NCBI GenBank assembly: GCA_036874045.1
Contig: CM072336.1
Coordinates: 25,867,501 to 25,931,500 of the forward strand
Direction: 5' to 3'
Origin: Cymodocea nodosa
Taxonomy: Eukaryota; Streptophyta; Magnoliopsida; Alismatales; Cymodoceaceae
DNA length: 64,000 bases
Shown: in pieces, positions 1-16,387 of the stretch
Numbering within the stretch: position 1 is the first letter of the stretch
Layout of the letters: each line of letters begins with the position of its first letter
Made by a program: the position numbers and the translations under genes
The notes under the pieces: model-generated
Told to the model about the DNA's origin: nothing
What the model saw: the letters and a program-made list of their open reading frames with translations, nothing else
Database searches by the model: none

Positions 1-885
1 ATTGATGAGAAGAAGAAGATTTTAGTATTTGAATTGTGTTGTAAAGACTTTTCATTATTCCTTTCTCTCAATTTAGAAGTATTTGAATGTTACGTTCGAT
101 CAAACGTTATGTTAGATTAAATTAATGCCCATGGGTCAAGCTCGACACGGGCTCTGAGTAGAAAAGTTATCTCTTCCTTAAGATACAAATATCATTTGCA
201 TATATTACATTACATTACATCTTAGGACTTTTTTTAATTTACCTCTCTAACAGATTAAGTGATGACTTCTTTTCTTCGATACGTAGGAGAATCATTTCTA
301 AGCGTTTAGACATGGACTTCGATCGATTTACTCTATCGATGACAACGACATATATATATATTATAAAAAAAGTAAAGAAATTGCAACACAAAAACTTTAT
401 AGATTAAGAAAAAGAACATGCATGCAAGTTACTTACCAATTGATTACACATTGTTATACAATTCATAGTCAAGGCATGGGCTTCACACCATTCACTCAAT
501 TGCGGACACGCGCAGACGCTCATGAATCGAACTGGGTCAAACATACAAGCGAAGCGTCATTTTAATCATAATTGTGTAAAAATGGTCAGATCGATCTTCT
601 GATTATTGTAAAGATCTATGGTATGAAGATCGTGAATGATGATACAAATTACGTAATTGGATTACTCTAGTTGTTTTTCTAAAATAGTTGATTCTAAGTT
701 AATCTAATCGTTACTAGAAAGTTTTGTTAATTAATAATATAACAACATCGAATAATGAACTGTAATGATTATTACAGGGAAAATTTTAAGGTTAAAATAT
801 TAACGGAAAAGGAAACCATATAACCATATTAATGCTTAACACCAACGTTGGTTGATAATCACCTTCCTCGGCGTAACACCACTCT
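1..885. other. Intergenic, no gene seen
   Basis: AT-rich sequence with no reading frame, RNA gene or repeat that I can support. Confidence 0.5.
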
Positions 886-1010
886 AAAGTTAGATCTTGC
901 AGTTACGGCCAGTTGGACAAACTCAAACAGTTTAAATGTCTTCAACGTTTGCAACTCGACCAGTTCCCCGATCTCGACAGGGAACTTGCACACCTCGTTC
1001 ACAATGAGAC
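886..1010 (-). pseudogene. LRR fragment of an NB-LRR gene
   Basis: Read on the minus strand, this stretch contains KFPVEIGELVELQTLKTF. It lines up with KFPPGIGELVELQRLRNF in the intact NB-LRR gene to the right and with KWPTEIGELVELQTF in the decayed copy at 7.5-9.2 kb. Only about one and a half leucine-rich repeats remain; no NB-ARC sequence is next to it and the frame soon stops. It is a scrap of a third member of the cluster, in the same orientation as the decayed copy. The homology is visible directly; that it came from a complete gene is inference. Confidence 0.7.
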
Positions 1011-2337
1011 TCTATGAATAAAACTCTATTATTATCTCTAGACTTCCTTCGTCTAACCTTAGCCAATTTATATATTCTATTTTTCTCTTCTTTTGTGTTG
1101 AAACTATTATATAATTTCTTGTAGATTTGATTTTTTAACTTCTTTGATAATTTTCTTACTATTTTCTTTTACTAATTTTTTGTCATTTCTACATTTATCG
1201 TAGGTTTTATAACATTCTTTTCTACGTTTTCATTTTGCCACCACCAACTTTTTTTTTACTTGACAGAGATATCTATTGTCATGCTTTAAGAGAAAAGAAA
1301 ATGACAATGGCCATAATATTTAAGAGAAACAATCACACTTAAATAAAATCAAAAGCACATAAAAACTCTACCATTTAATATTATAAGGTTGATATCTGCT
1401 AAAAGAGGTATAACAGTAAGAAGCAAGGTAATAATTAAAAATTAAGGTTTCATAGATAAAACTCGTAACAGAAAAAGTGAAAATTTCTTTATAATCTAAC
1501 CCCTAACAGAATTACACAAGAGGGGTATTATTCACAAATATTTGTTCATTCACAAAAATGCAATCACATTTGACAAAAGCTAACTGACACAACCTATCCT
1601 GCTAACACTCACTCACCCTAGGGGTTTGCGAACCCAGTTAACCAGGAGGGGAACGTGTAGACTAGTCTATTACGACGAATACAGTTTTTTTATTAGGACT
1701 AACGTAATCCATGACGATTGGCTAATTTATTATGACAGAAGAATTACAATTTGCACATGTATATGTCACTATTGTTCGCGCATGTAGCTTGAATGGTATG
1801 TATATTCTTATTGTAATGGAAGTTGTTCCCATTACGATGCATGCATCTATCGTAATACATTTGAAGATAATAAAAGGTGGTCTATCACCATTGTCATGTA
1901 CATGTCACTATGGTTCGTGCACGCATCGTATTTTCACTTTAGTTTTAGATGTTATATATTCCATATCTAGAACATTCTATTTTCCTTTATATTTTACATT
2001 TTTATTTAAAGTACTTCGGTTTCACTTTGGTTTTAGATATTACATCTTGTATCTCAAACATTTTAATTTCTTTCTTTGCTTTAGACCTTTATATATTTTT
2101 TATTTAAAGTACTTTAGCTTTAAACATCATATCCCATATCCAGAACTTTTAATTTCTTTTAATAATTTATACTTCTTTTATAATAAAAATCAACTAGGCT
2201 TAAAACACAACTTCACCCCAGCTGGATCGAATTAGTCGGCCTAATTCATTACTTATCCGAGTCCATCTATTCATCTCCGACACCAACCAAGGCCGGAGGG
2301 AAGGAACGAAAAACTGGGAAGCAAAGGGGAATCATCA
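1011..2337. other. Intergenic and 5' flank of the NB-LRR gene
   Basis: AT-rich flank. It includes the diverged repeat at 1931-2190 and two similar segments near 1750-1785 and 1895-1930, both containing ATGTCACTAT followed by GGTTCG or TGTTCG. A 167-codon open frame at 1732-2235 covers these repeats but has low-complexity Phe/Tyr/Leu composition and looks non-coding. The purine-rich stretch just before the ATG at 2338 is probably 5' UTR, because a similar stretch precedes the second, decayed copy of exon 1 at 3295. Confidence 0.5.
1931..2190. repeat. Diverged tandem repeat, about 90-bp unit
   Basis: Two full copies and one partial copy follow each other. Each has the order TTTAGAT or TTTAAAC, then a segment like CATATCTAGAAC, then a T-rich run, then TTTATTTAAAGTACTT. 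Copies begin near 1931, 2020 and 2118. The copies differ by many substitutions, so the duplication is old. No function is suggested. Confidence 0.6.
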
Positions 2338-4040
2338 ATGGCGTGGTCGACGACGACGACGACGACGACGTCCTCAATCTTCCGTCTGGCGGAGCGGTTG
2401 AAGGAGGATGCTTTGTTCCTGGAAGAGACCTGTCCGCATATCGAGGCTACGCTCGTTGATGCAGAGGAGAGGGAGATACGGGACGAGAGCGTGAAGCGCT
2501 GGCTCTGCGATCTCAAGTACCTCGCCGCCGATGCGGAGGACATCCTTGAGGAGTACGAGGACGTGGTACGTGTTCCCAACCTTTTTCTAAAAAAATAAAT
2601 TTACAAAATTAATTAAAAAGGACATTTATGTTACATTGCAGATGGACAACGTAGATGAAGAAGAGCAACATAGACAAGGAAACCTTCAATCACTGAGTAG
2701 GAAAATAAAGAAAGGAAAAGTAAGAGAAATTTAATTCCTTTTGATTGACTTTTTTTTCTTCTAATGTTTATGTATTTGAAAAATAGAACATTTCTCTGCC
2801 TTTCAGTGTATAAAATTAAAGACGGAAGTAAATTATTTTCCCTCTTTTCCAATAGGAAATTTAGCCAAGGAAAGTATCACGTCTATCAACCCTCCTCGAT
2901 CCCCTTGGTTTATTTTCCACGAAGTTAATCGATACGCCAAATAAAAGTTAAAGTTTATCAATCTTGTATTTAATATTTAAGTTTGATTTGTAGTGCCCAA
3001 GATCTAATGTCTACCTTGTAACAACAGACATCTCATTCAATTCATTCTTGACGGTTACTTTGTTGATAATTCCTTTCTTTTGTTGTTAATGAAATTCGTA
3101 ATTAATTACTTAAAGAACACATCTATCTTGAATTGCAGATGGAAGATGTAAAAGGAAAAGAATTGTCGAAAGACATTCAAAAGATTTGTAAGAGATTCGA
3201 TGAGATCAACGTGAGGAGGGAAGCTCTCCAATTAAGCGATAAACGTCCAGAAACTCCAATAAGGAAAGGACAGGGAAGGAAAGGGCGATCTACAATGGCG
3301 TGGAAAATACCTGTCCGCATATCGAGGATAAGCTTGTCGATGTTGATGCCGAGGAGAGCGTCAAGGACTCGCTCAAGTGCCTCGTCGCCGATGCAGAAGA
3401 CATCCTTAAGTCCTACTCCGCCGCACACAATCACGACGTGGTACGTGTTCCCAACTTCCTTTTTCTTTAAAAATAAATTTACAATTAATTGAAAAGGACA
3501 TTTATGTTACATTACAGATGGACAACGTAGATGAAGAAGAGCAACATATACAAGGAAGCCTTGAATCACCCATCAATTTAACTCTTTCTCTAGGACGGGA
3601 TTTGTGTACGAGGAAAATAAAGAAAAGAAAGGTAAGTGAAAATAAATTCCTTTTGATTAACTTTTTTTCTAATAGGAAATTTAGCCAAGGAAAGTATCCA
3701 CGTCTATCAACCCTCCTCGATACCCTTGATATAATTTCCACAAAGTTATTCGCAATATGCCAAATAAAAAACTATCACCTTAATGTTGAAGTTTATCAAT
3801 GTTGAATTTAATTCAAATTCATTCATGGTGGTTGCTTTGTTGATAATTCTTTTCTTTTATTGTTAATGAAATATGTAATTAATTACTTAAAGAAGACATC
3901 TATCATAAATTGCAGATGGAAGATGTAAAAGCAAAAGTAAAAGAATTGTCCCAAGAGATTCAAAAGATTCGTAAGAGATTCGATGACATCTACGTGAGAA
4001 GGAAAGCCCTCCGATTAAAGGAACATGACGGGGATAGACG
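2290..4040 (+). repeat. Tandem duplication of the CNL 5' exon module
   Basis: The 5' module (leader, exon 1, exon 2, start of exon 3) occurs twice. Copy A: exon 1 at 2338-2565, exon 2 at 2642-2719, exon-3 start at 3139 (MEDVKGKELSKDIQKI). Copy B: leader-like purine stretch and ATGGCGTGG at 3295, exon-1 remnant to 3440, exon 2 at 3518-3631, exon-3 start at 3916 (MEDVKAKVKELSQEIQKI). The copy junction lies near 3260. Copy B exon 1 has lost about 20 N-terminal codons and is out of frame with its own ATG, although TCPHIE, DAEE and ADAEDIL remain readable in another frame. Both exon-2 copies have consensus donors (GTAAGA, GTAAGT) and end in phase 0. Confidence 0.8.
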
Positions 4041-6339
4041 TCCAGAGACTCCAATAAGGCCCCCATCTGGTCATCTTCCGAATGAACCCATCATCTATGG
4101 GAGAGACGATGACAAGAAGCATCTACTTAATCTCCTGAAGAACAACAATCCTGAAAATGGCATGGTGATCGGCTTGATCGGCATCGGTGGTATTGGAAAA
4201 ACAGCCCTAGCTCAATTCCTTTACAATGATGAGGAAATCAAAAAGTACTTTAACTGCAAGGCATGGGTTACTGTGTCAGAGACATTAAGTGTAGTGCAGA
4301 TTACAAAAAATATTTTGGAGTCCTTCGTAGGCAAAGATGAAGCTTCCAACTTAACCCAGCTAAGTGTTATCCAAGGAAAGTTAGAAAAGCTATTGCAAGG
4401 GAAGAAGTTTTTTCTCGTGCTCGACGATATGTGGGAAGAAAAAATATTAAAAAGCTTGGAGTTCCTTTTGCAAATGGGTTCGATTGGAAGCAAAATCTTG
4501 ATTACAACGAGGATAACACCAGTTGTCAAGGCCATGGCTACTGCTGCATCAGTAACTATTGAACTAAAGCCACTTTTGAATGAAGATGGGTGGGACCTAT
4601 TCCGTAGGCATGCTTTCAATGGTAACAATGAAAATCAGGTGGCATCAGATTTGGTGAGCATTGGCAAGGAGATTGTGAAAGGGTGCAAGGGCTTACCATT
4701 GTTACTAACAGTTCTTGGTGACGACCTTCGAGGTGCTGACAAGAAGAGATGGAGACATATCTTGAACCATGAAACATGGGAGATCGAGGATGATAGTGGA
4801 AACAACAAAATCTTGGAAATTCTGAAGCTAAGTTACGTTCGTCTACCATGGAGATTGAAGCAATGTTTTCTCCATTGTTCAGTATTTCCAAAGGATCACG
4901 AGTTGCCGTTGGAGAGATGGGCTCGATTGTGGGCTGCGTATGGATTGATCGAGACAGAAGGATCACGACAAGTCTATGATATAGGGAAGGAGTGCATCGA
5001 CGGTCTTCTTGAACGATCGTTCTTTCAATCATCCGAATACAAAGAAACGATGTTTTTCTCTTTGCACGATATCATGCATGATCTAGCACAATACATTCTT
5101 CAGAGTGAGCAATCTCTAATCCAGGTTCCTGTTACTACATTGGAACTCCATCGTACACTAATGGCAGGAACATCTCAAACATTAACGTCTGATTATGAAC
5201 CTATCGTCGGACGAACCCTTTATCACTCTTGGTACACGTCTGAACAGGGACCAGCAATTGATATGCTTGCCCAACACTTGAAGCGCTTACGAGTGCTGAT
5301 ACTCCATTGTGTACTAGATGATGAACGGGAGCGCGTGGATGTACCAGACTCAATTGGTGATCTAAAGCACCTACGTTACCTACTTCTAGACTATCCATCC
5401 TTGAGAAGGTTGCCTGACTCAGTGTGCTCACTCCACAATTTACAAACATTAGAGTGCTTAAGTGTCGAAGAGCTACCGCAAGATATAGGAAGGCTCAAGA
5501 GGTTGCAAGATCTCTTTGTCAAGGCGGATAAGTTCCCTCCTGGGATCGGTGAACTAGTCGAGCTTCAAAGGTTGAGGAATTTTTATGTGATGGATGGAGA
5601 TGATAAGTGGGCTCATTCATCAGAGTTGAACAAGTTGACGTCGCTTGGAGGAGGCTTAACTATCAAAGGCCTCGAAAACATCGATGGGGCTGAGGAAGCT
5701 AAATTGTTAGGCTTGTCCAACAAGCCCAACCTCCGATATTTGAAATTAATTTGGAACAACATTCCCTCCGCTCGAGATGATGATTGTCGACGAAGCGCAT
5801 CGGTGTTGACCAATCTGATGCCGCATGACAACCTCGAAGTGCTCGATATAGAAAACTACGCTGGTGCTCAATTCCCATATTGGTTGGGGAGATGCTCGTT
5901 TGACAAGTTGACCTCGATGAGGTTGGTGGGTTGTCTCAATTGTGTGGTACTCCCAACGCTTGGTGAACTACCATCCTTGAAATACTTGTGCATTATAGGT
6001 ACGGAATGCCTGGAATACATCGGTTCGGAGTTTTACGGGAGGAGTCCATTTGATGCGTTTCCAAATCTTGAATATCTAGAGTTATCATGTATGCATAGTT
6101 TGGAAGAGTGGTGGGGAATGGACAAATGCCCCTTCCCTCGACTTTCTAGGCTTGAATTGCATAATTGCCCTTTACTACACTTCCCCGATGTTGACATGGA
6201 CAACGAATGCCAAGCTGGCCTTGCTTGTATGTTCGACACAGTTATGCAGATGCAGATCGGGGAATGCCCGATCGTGGAGGAATGGTGTCGAGCCCATGCC
6301 TCCACCACCTTGGCCAAGGTCGAAATCATGTACAGATAA
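2338..6339 (+). CDS. CC-NB-LRR (CNL) disease-resistance protein
   Basis: Intracellular immune receptor of the plant NLR family, which senses pathogen effectors and switches on defence by nucleotide exchange in the NB-ARC domain. Exon 1 is 2338-2565. Exon 2 is either 2642-2719 or 3518-3631. The large exon is 3916-6339. All join in phase 0, giving 909 or 921 aa. Exon 1 encodes an Rx-type coiled coil with an EDVID-like DAEDILEEY after a threonine run encoded by an ACG/GAC microsatellite. The large exon carries the P-loop GIGGIGKT (4180-4203), kinase-2 FFLVLDDMW, RNBS-B GSKILITTR, GLPL as GCKGLPLLL, RNBS-D CFLHCSVFPKD, an MHD-position LHD (5062-5070) and then LRRs to the C-terminus. No TIR domain. 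The frame is intact through NB-ARC and LRR. The pathogen recognised cannot be told from sequence. Confidence 0.9.
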
Positions 6340-6871
6340 TGGTGGGAAATAGAAAAAAGGTAGGAAATTCTACATATAATTGGTCTTTTTTCTTATTCTA
6401 TATATATCCTCTCAATTTTTTGGTTTTGTGTTGATCGGCTGCGTGCAGAATTGGAGGAGTGGAACAAGGAGAAGGGGGACGACAGCTGAATAGAAGAGAA
6501 GAACTGCCTCCAAAAAGCCCTACGTTGTGCCTTTATTTGAGTTGAAATAATTGCAACTAATCCCTTGAAGATGCTTGTAATTATCGACATTTTATTTCTG
6601 CATTAAAAGTTTAACACTACAACTATAGAAATAAAGATCAGAAACAAAATGGTAAATATAGTTTGTGATGCCAAGATGCTTCCCAACCTTGATCTACTAA
6701 AATATGATTCAATTTGTTCATTTAAATGACATTAAAGTGTAAATTACGTGCAAGTCCCTTAAAAAATATCTGTCATGTAAAACACTACAAGAACTTTAAT
6801 AATTCCACCATAAGTCCTTAACAAGCATGAATAACAACATGAACAATCTCACAAATTGACACACGACACCA
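6340..6871. other. 3' flank of the CNL gene
   Basis: Contains the probable 3' UTR. AATAAA at 6630-6635, about 290 bases past the stop codon, is a possible polyadenylation signal. Nothing else is supported. Confidence 0.4.
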
Positions 6872-7437
6872 TACATTTTTATTATAACATGAAAAGACAA
6901 TTGGTATATGATTTTGATTAAAATAAGAAAAATCAAAAGATTATACGATAAGAATCCTCACTTTCATTGATGCTATAAATTTTTATTATAACATGAAAGG
7001 ACCATTTGTACACAATTTTGATTAAATAAGAAAAATCAAAACATCAAGCAACGAAAATCTTGACTTTTATTGATGCTGTACAAATTTATCATAAGATGAA
7101 AAGATCAGACAATAAGGATTTTGATTAAAATAAGAAAAATCAAAAAATCAGACAATGAAAATCTTGACTTTCACTTTCCTCGATGCTGTACATTTCTATC
7201 ATAACACGATAAGATTATTTGCGCGCAATGTTAGTTAAGATAAGAAAAATTAAAAGATCAGACAATAAGGATTTTGACTTTGATCGATGCAAATACTTTT
7301 TTATTAGAACATGAAAGGATATTTGTGCACTGTTTTGATTAAAATAAGAAAAATCAAAATATCAGACAATAAAAATCTTGGCTTTTCCAGACGCTGTAGA
7401 TTTTTATCATAACAAGAACAAACTATTTATACAGGAA
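6872..7437. repeat. Tandem array, about 105-bp unit, five copies plus a partial
   Basis: Copies begin near 6873, 6977, 7080, 7190, 7291 and 7398 (partial). Each holds the series ATTATAACATGAAA, then TTTTGATTAAAATAAG, then AAAAATCAAAA, then a TCAGACAATAA-like segment, then CTTGACTTT and GATGCTGTA. Spacing varies from 101 to 110 bases. The array fills the gap between the intact CNL gene and its decayed neighbour, which face each other tail to tail. No coding potential; function unknown. Confidence 0.85.
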
Positions 7438-7532
7438 AAATTAAACTATCATCTTTACGAATATTTGTTGCAGCAAATATCTTTAGCCATGTGATGTTTA
7501 GGTATAAAAGATTTTGGCATTTATTCCTACCC

Positions 7533-9165
7533 CTACCACTCTCTCAAACTACTCGTTTCAGTCATTCGTGCTGCTTTAAGAGACGGCAATGCCTTGAATG
7601 GATTCGTCCTATAGAACTCAGGACCGACGCATTCTAGACATTCCATACCCAGTAGTCCCAACCCAGAACAGGAAGGCAAACGCCACAGATCGGCTTCCCC
7701 ACCAATCTGGGAATCGAGCACCAAGGTAGCCGTATATTACAAGAGATCTGAGGTCATCATTGTCATTGACGTTGTTGAGATGATAGATTTCCAACTCACA
7801 AACGAGCACAACTATCGTCTCCTCTTGCTGCCACATCAAACGTTTGTAACTCGACGAGCTCGCCGATCTCGGTAGGCCACTTGTCCACCTCGACAATGAG
7901 ATGCTGCAACTTCTTGAGCCTTCTGAATCTGGAATAGCTTTCAAGAAAATATGTTTGAATATCAACACTCGTAAACGCTTCAAGCGTTGGGCAATCATAT
8001 CGATTATTGATACTTGTTTGGACAAGTGGAAAAACTGATTAAGAAAGGTTTGTCCAGCAATAGGTTAATAATAACACCTTAATGTTTGAGATGTTCCTGC
8101 CATTAGCCTTCGATGAAGGTCCAATGTGTTGATATGATATTTGGTTAGATACTGCTCACTTTCGAGAATGTACTGTCCCAGATCATGCACGATATCTCTG
8201 ACTTGTTGTAATCCTTCTGTCTCAATCAATCCTCGCATAGCCCAAAATCGAGCCGATTCATCCATTACGAAGTTGTAATCCTTTGGAAATACTGAACAGC
8301 AGAGAAAACATGGCTTCAGTCTCCATGGTAGGTGAACATAACTTCGCTTCAAAATTTCCATGGCATAGTTGTCCCCACTTATCTCCCATGTTTCCTTATT
8401 TAAGATCTCTTCTTGTCACCACCAACTTCTCTAAGGGTGTCACCAAGAACCTTCAGCAACAATGGAATGCCTCTGCACTTTTGCATGATCTCCTACCGAA
8501 CTTGACACCTTGGAACCCACCGAACTTGGTGTGATCAAGATTTTGCTTCCCATTCGCGAAAGGAACCCTAAGCTATCCAATTTTTCTTCGCAATTGACTT
8601 ACCAACTTCTCTTGGATAACACTCAATTGGGTCAAGTTTGAATCTTCCCCGCCAACATACTCATATTTATCCAAGAGCCCGTTGTTCTTTAGGAGATCCA
8701 CCAGATTCTTCTTGTCCATGTCTCTCCCGTAGATGATGGGTTCGCTTGCAAGATGACCAACCTGAGGCCCTACCAACAAAAGAAAAGATCGAATTATCTA
8801 CAAAGTAACTACCAAGAACAAATTGATGAGATGTTTGTTGTTGCTAAGTAGACTTCAAAAACATAAATTTATTGTTGTGCAAACAAAATGTATGGTGTAA
8901 TCGATGGTAATAAATTTTGCTACCAATAATGTTGAAACGATCGTATGCCTCGTCACGACCACATCCTGTAGAAGACGCTTCTTCTTCTACCTCGAGGTGA
9001 TGTTCGTACTTCTCCAGGAGGTCTTCCGATGCAGCCTCGATCCTCGGACACATCACCGCCAGAAACACAGGCACGTCTTCCGGCACGCCCTCTCAGTCCG
9101 CACGCAGGCGGACGCCGTCGTTCAAGCGCTGCGCCAAACGGGAGATTGAAGGCATTGTCCGCCAT
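7533..9165 (-). pseudogene. Decayed CC-NB-LRR gene
   Basis: A minus-strand relative of the CNL gene, broken throughout. The first exon (about 9165-8940) reads SISRLAQRL in the ancestral frame, but that frame is shifted from the ATG at 9165 and meets a TGA near CGTGCGGACTGA. The N-terminal NB-ARC part (8779-8573) runs from EPIIYGRD to LLKNN and then jumps to SNLTQLSVIQEKL, so P-loop and RNBS-A are deleted. The next piece (8361-8065) has the RNBS-D-like CFLCCSVFPKD and then jumps to HDLGQYILESEQ. Remaining LRR pieces (8025-7533) include WPTEIGELVELQTF and GARFPDWWG. With several deletions, frameshifts and stops it cannot encode a working receptor. It is tail to tail with the intact gene, probably a local inverted duplicate. 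Confidence 0.85.
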
Positions 9166-9627
9166 CCCCCTTCATTTCCTCCCTCAGAAATAAATCTAAC
9201 CCAGAATACCGCTAGTGATCGAATTTTGCGATTCTCAAAAATAACCACATAACATTTTCGTAAAATAATCTTTACATCATTTCGTAAAATTGCAAGTTGA
9301 CAACGACAACCCTATTAACCTTTTCTTTCCAAAAGTAAAAGGGCGAAAGAGACCTACCACCGAAGGCATCATCACCAACCATTGTCGAAATAAAAATGCA
9401 ATTGAAAAAATATTGGAACAAAAGTAAAACCCCTTACATCTATTAAATATATAAAATTACTACAAAACAAAATGTAAAACCCCCTTTCATTGTACGACAA
9501 TTCTCGCCTTGAAACGAAACCAGCTCGTGCTGAATTTGTCTTATTCATTATAGATAAATTTATTGAAATTTGGTAACTGATTCTTCAAAATTCAAGGGAA
9601 TGGGCACTTAGACGAAGGGCAGACGCT
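9166..9627. other. Intergenic; 3' flank of the IPMDH gene
   Basis: AT-rich. On the minus strand AATAAA at 9564-9559 lies about 65 bases past the IPMDH stop codon and is a candidate polyadenylation signal. No other feature is seen. Confidence 0.4.
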
Positions 9628-14770
<5,143 letters not shown>

Positions 14771-16096
14771 CTCCCTTGGGAAAACGGAGAGGCGGCGGAA
14801 GAGTGACGAATGGCCAACCCAGGCAGCGGTCGAGTGTCTGCATTCTTAAAATTTATTTTTCTGATATAATTTTTTTTTTCAATTTATTTAATTTTTATGA
14901 AAGCATTACAATGATTATCTCTTTCAAAGTACAATCGCATTTTGTGAGTGCCCTTCATTTTTGTTAAACTCCTACTTTAGAATTGTTTGATTCTTCTTGA
15001 AGTTCATTAGTTGTCTGCCTTTAATGACAAGTGTACCATTTGGGCAAGTTCATCTTACCCATGTATCTTTGAACTAATGTTCTTACTGTTCCATAAGTTT
15101 GCTAATGAAAATTAGGGTCTCATACCCATTTATTTAAATGAATTTCAACCAACATGGCAATTTTGAAAATCGTTAGTTTTCTAATGTTGTATTGGTGGTA
15201 TTCGTAGCATTCATTCCATTGTAGATGGAAAGTTCGGCTGCAATTGCAATTGAGATACCATTCTGGGCTTTTTAGTCTGTGCTTGTCCTGTTGGCTACTC
15301 ACCTCGCCGATCAACAAAATCGAAATACATATGTAAGTTTATGCTCCGCCCCTGTTTCTTTTATATAATTTCCTATAATATGTGAAGGTGAAGGAATCAA
15401 TTTTTGTTGAATAAATTCATCCTTGTCACGTTGCATTTTTCAAAAAATTGGGGAATCGGTGCTTTGTTGATTCCATTCTTTTTGATTAATCGAGCATTAT
15501 ACATGGGACATAGATAACTTGCATCAGGACATAATTATGATTATGTTGCTTGGACCGCAAAGGTAGATGAGTTGTTATTGACTTTAGTCTGTGATACCAT
15601 TAGAGAAAGAAATGTGAAAACACCGCACAGTAAAATAGGAATTTTTGATACTTAGCGGAACTTATTGACAATCATTTAAAACACAGAGAAAATAATGTAC
15701 AAAAATTATAAGTTAAAGTGGTTGGGGTTTACAAATAGGAAATATGAGTTTGTGTCGTAAAATATATTGGTAACTTGTAATTTTGATTATTCCACTAAAT
15801 ATACTTTATATGTTTTTTCTTGTATATGTTAGATGACATTTGTTTCACATGATGAAATATATCCTTAATAGTATTTGTTTAATATTATATATAATAAAGT
15901 TTCAATATCATCTTTCAACCCGATGTAATAAAAAATTTTAACTACAGACATTTATAATTGATGATAGTCATTGAATGATCATTTAAAATAGTAAAACATC
16001 ATTTTTACAATATTGTAGAGTTACATATCATTTCTTTTCTAGACATAAATAAAAATTGTATTAAGTTATTTTTTACTTTATAATTTAATTTGTAGA

Positions 16097-16387
16097 GTAG
16101 ATAAAGATGACTTACTTCAAGAAGAACTCGAAGATAAATTTTAAAAAAGTGAGAATGCTAATAAATTCAAAACGACTAAAAATGAGGAAAGAGCAATAGA
16201 AATTTTAAGTAATATTGCAAGTACTCAAAAAGGAATGAAACAAGTAGTAGATCAAACGCATAGATGGGGTCTATGTAGGATGCTTCAAATTTATGACGTG
16301 AACGTTACTTGTAATGAAACTTTTAATATATTTGATTTTATTAGTGTTTGCGATAATGAGGATGTATTTGAATGTATTGGTATTTAA
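16097..16387 (+). pseudogene. Relic reading frame, possibly a transposon-associated MYB/SANT-like protein
   Basis: A 97-codon frame with one internal TAA (after LQEELEDKF), preceded by TTGTAG, which could be an old splice acceptor. The downstream part reads ERAIEILSNIASTQKGMKQV and later MLQIYDVNVTCNETFNIFDF. The composition looks like real protein, unlike the surrounding noise. The pattern of a short helical region followed by L-Q-x-Y-D-V and N-E-T-F resembles the C-termini of PIF/Harbinger-associated MYB/SANT-like proteins, but that is recollection of a pattern, not an alignment. The stop and the lack of other exons argue that it is dead. Confidence 0.35.

Noticed and set aside
1732..2235. 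A 167-codon open frame upstream of the CNL gene
   Set aside because: It runs over the 90-bp tandem repeat, is low complexity (Phe, Tyr, Leu, Ile) and has no recognisable motif.
3133..3492. A 119-codon frame within the CNL gene as a separate protein
   Set aside because: It is copy-A exon 3 read out of frame into the copy-B exon-1 relic; the second half is a frameshifted shadow.
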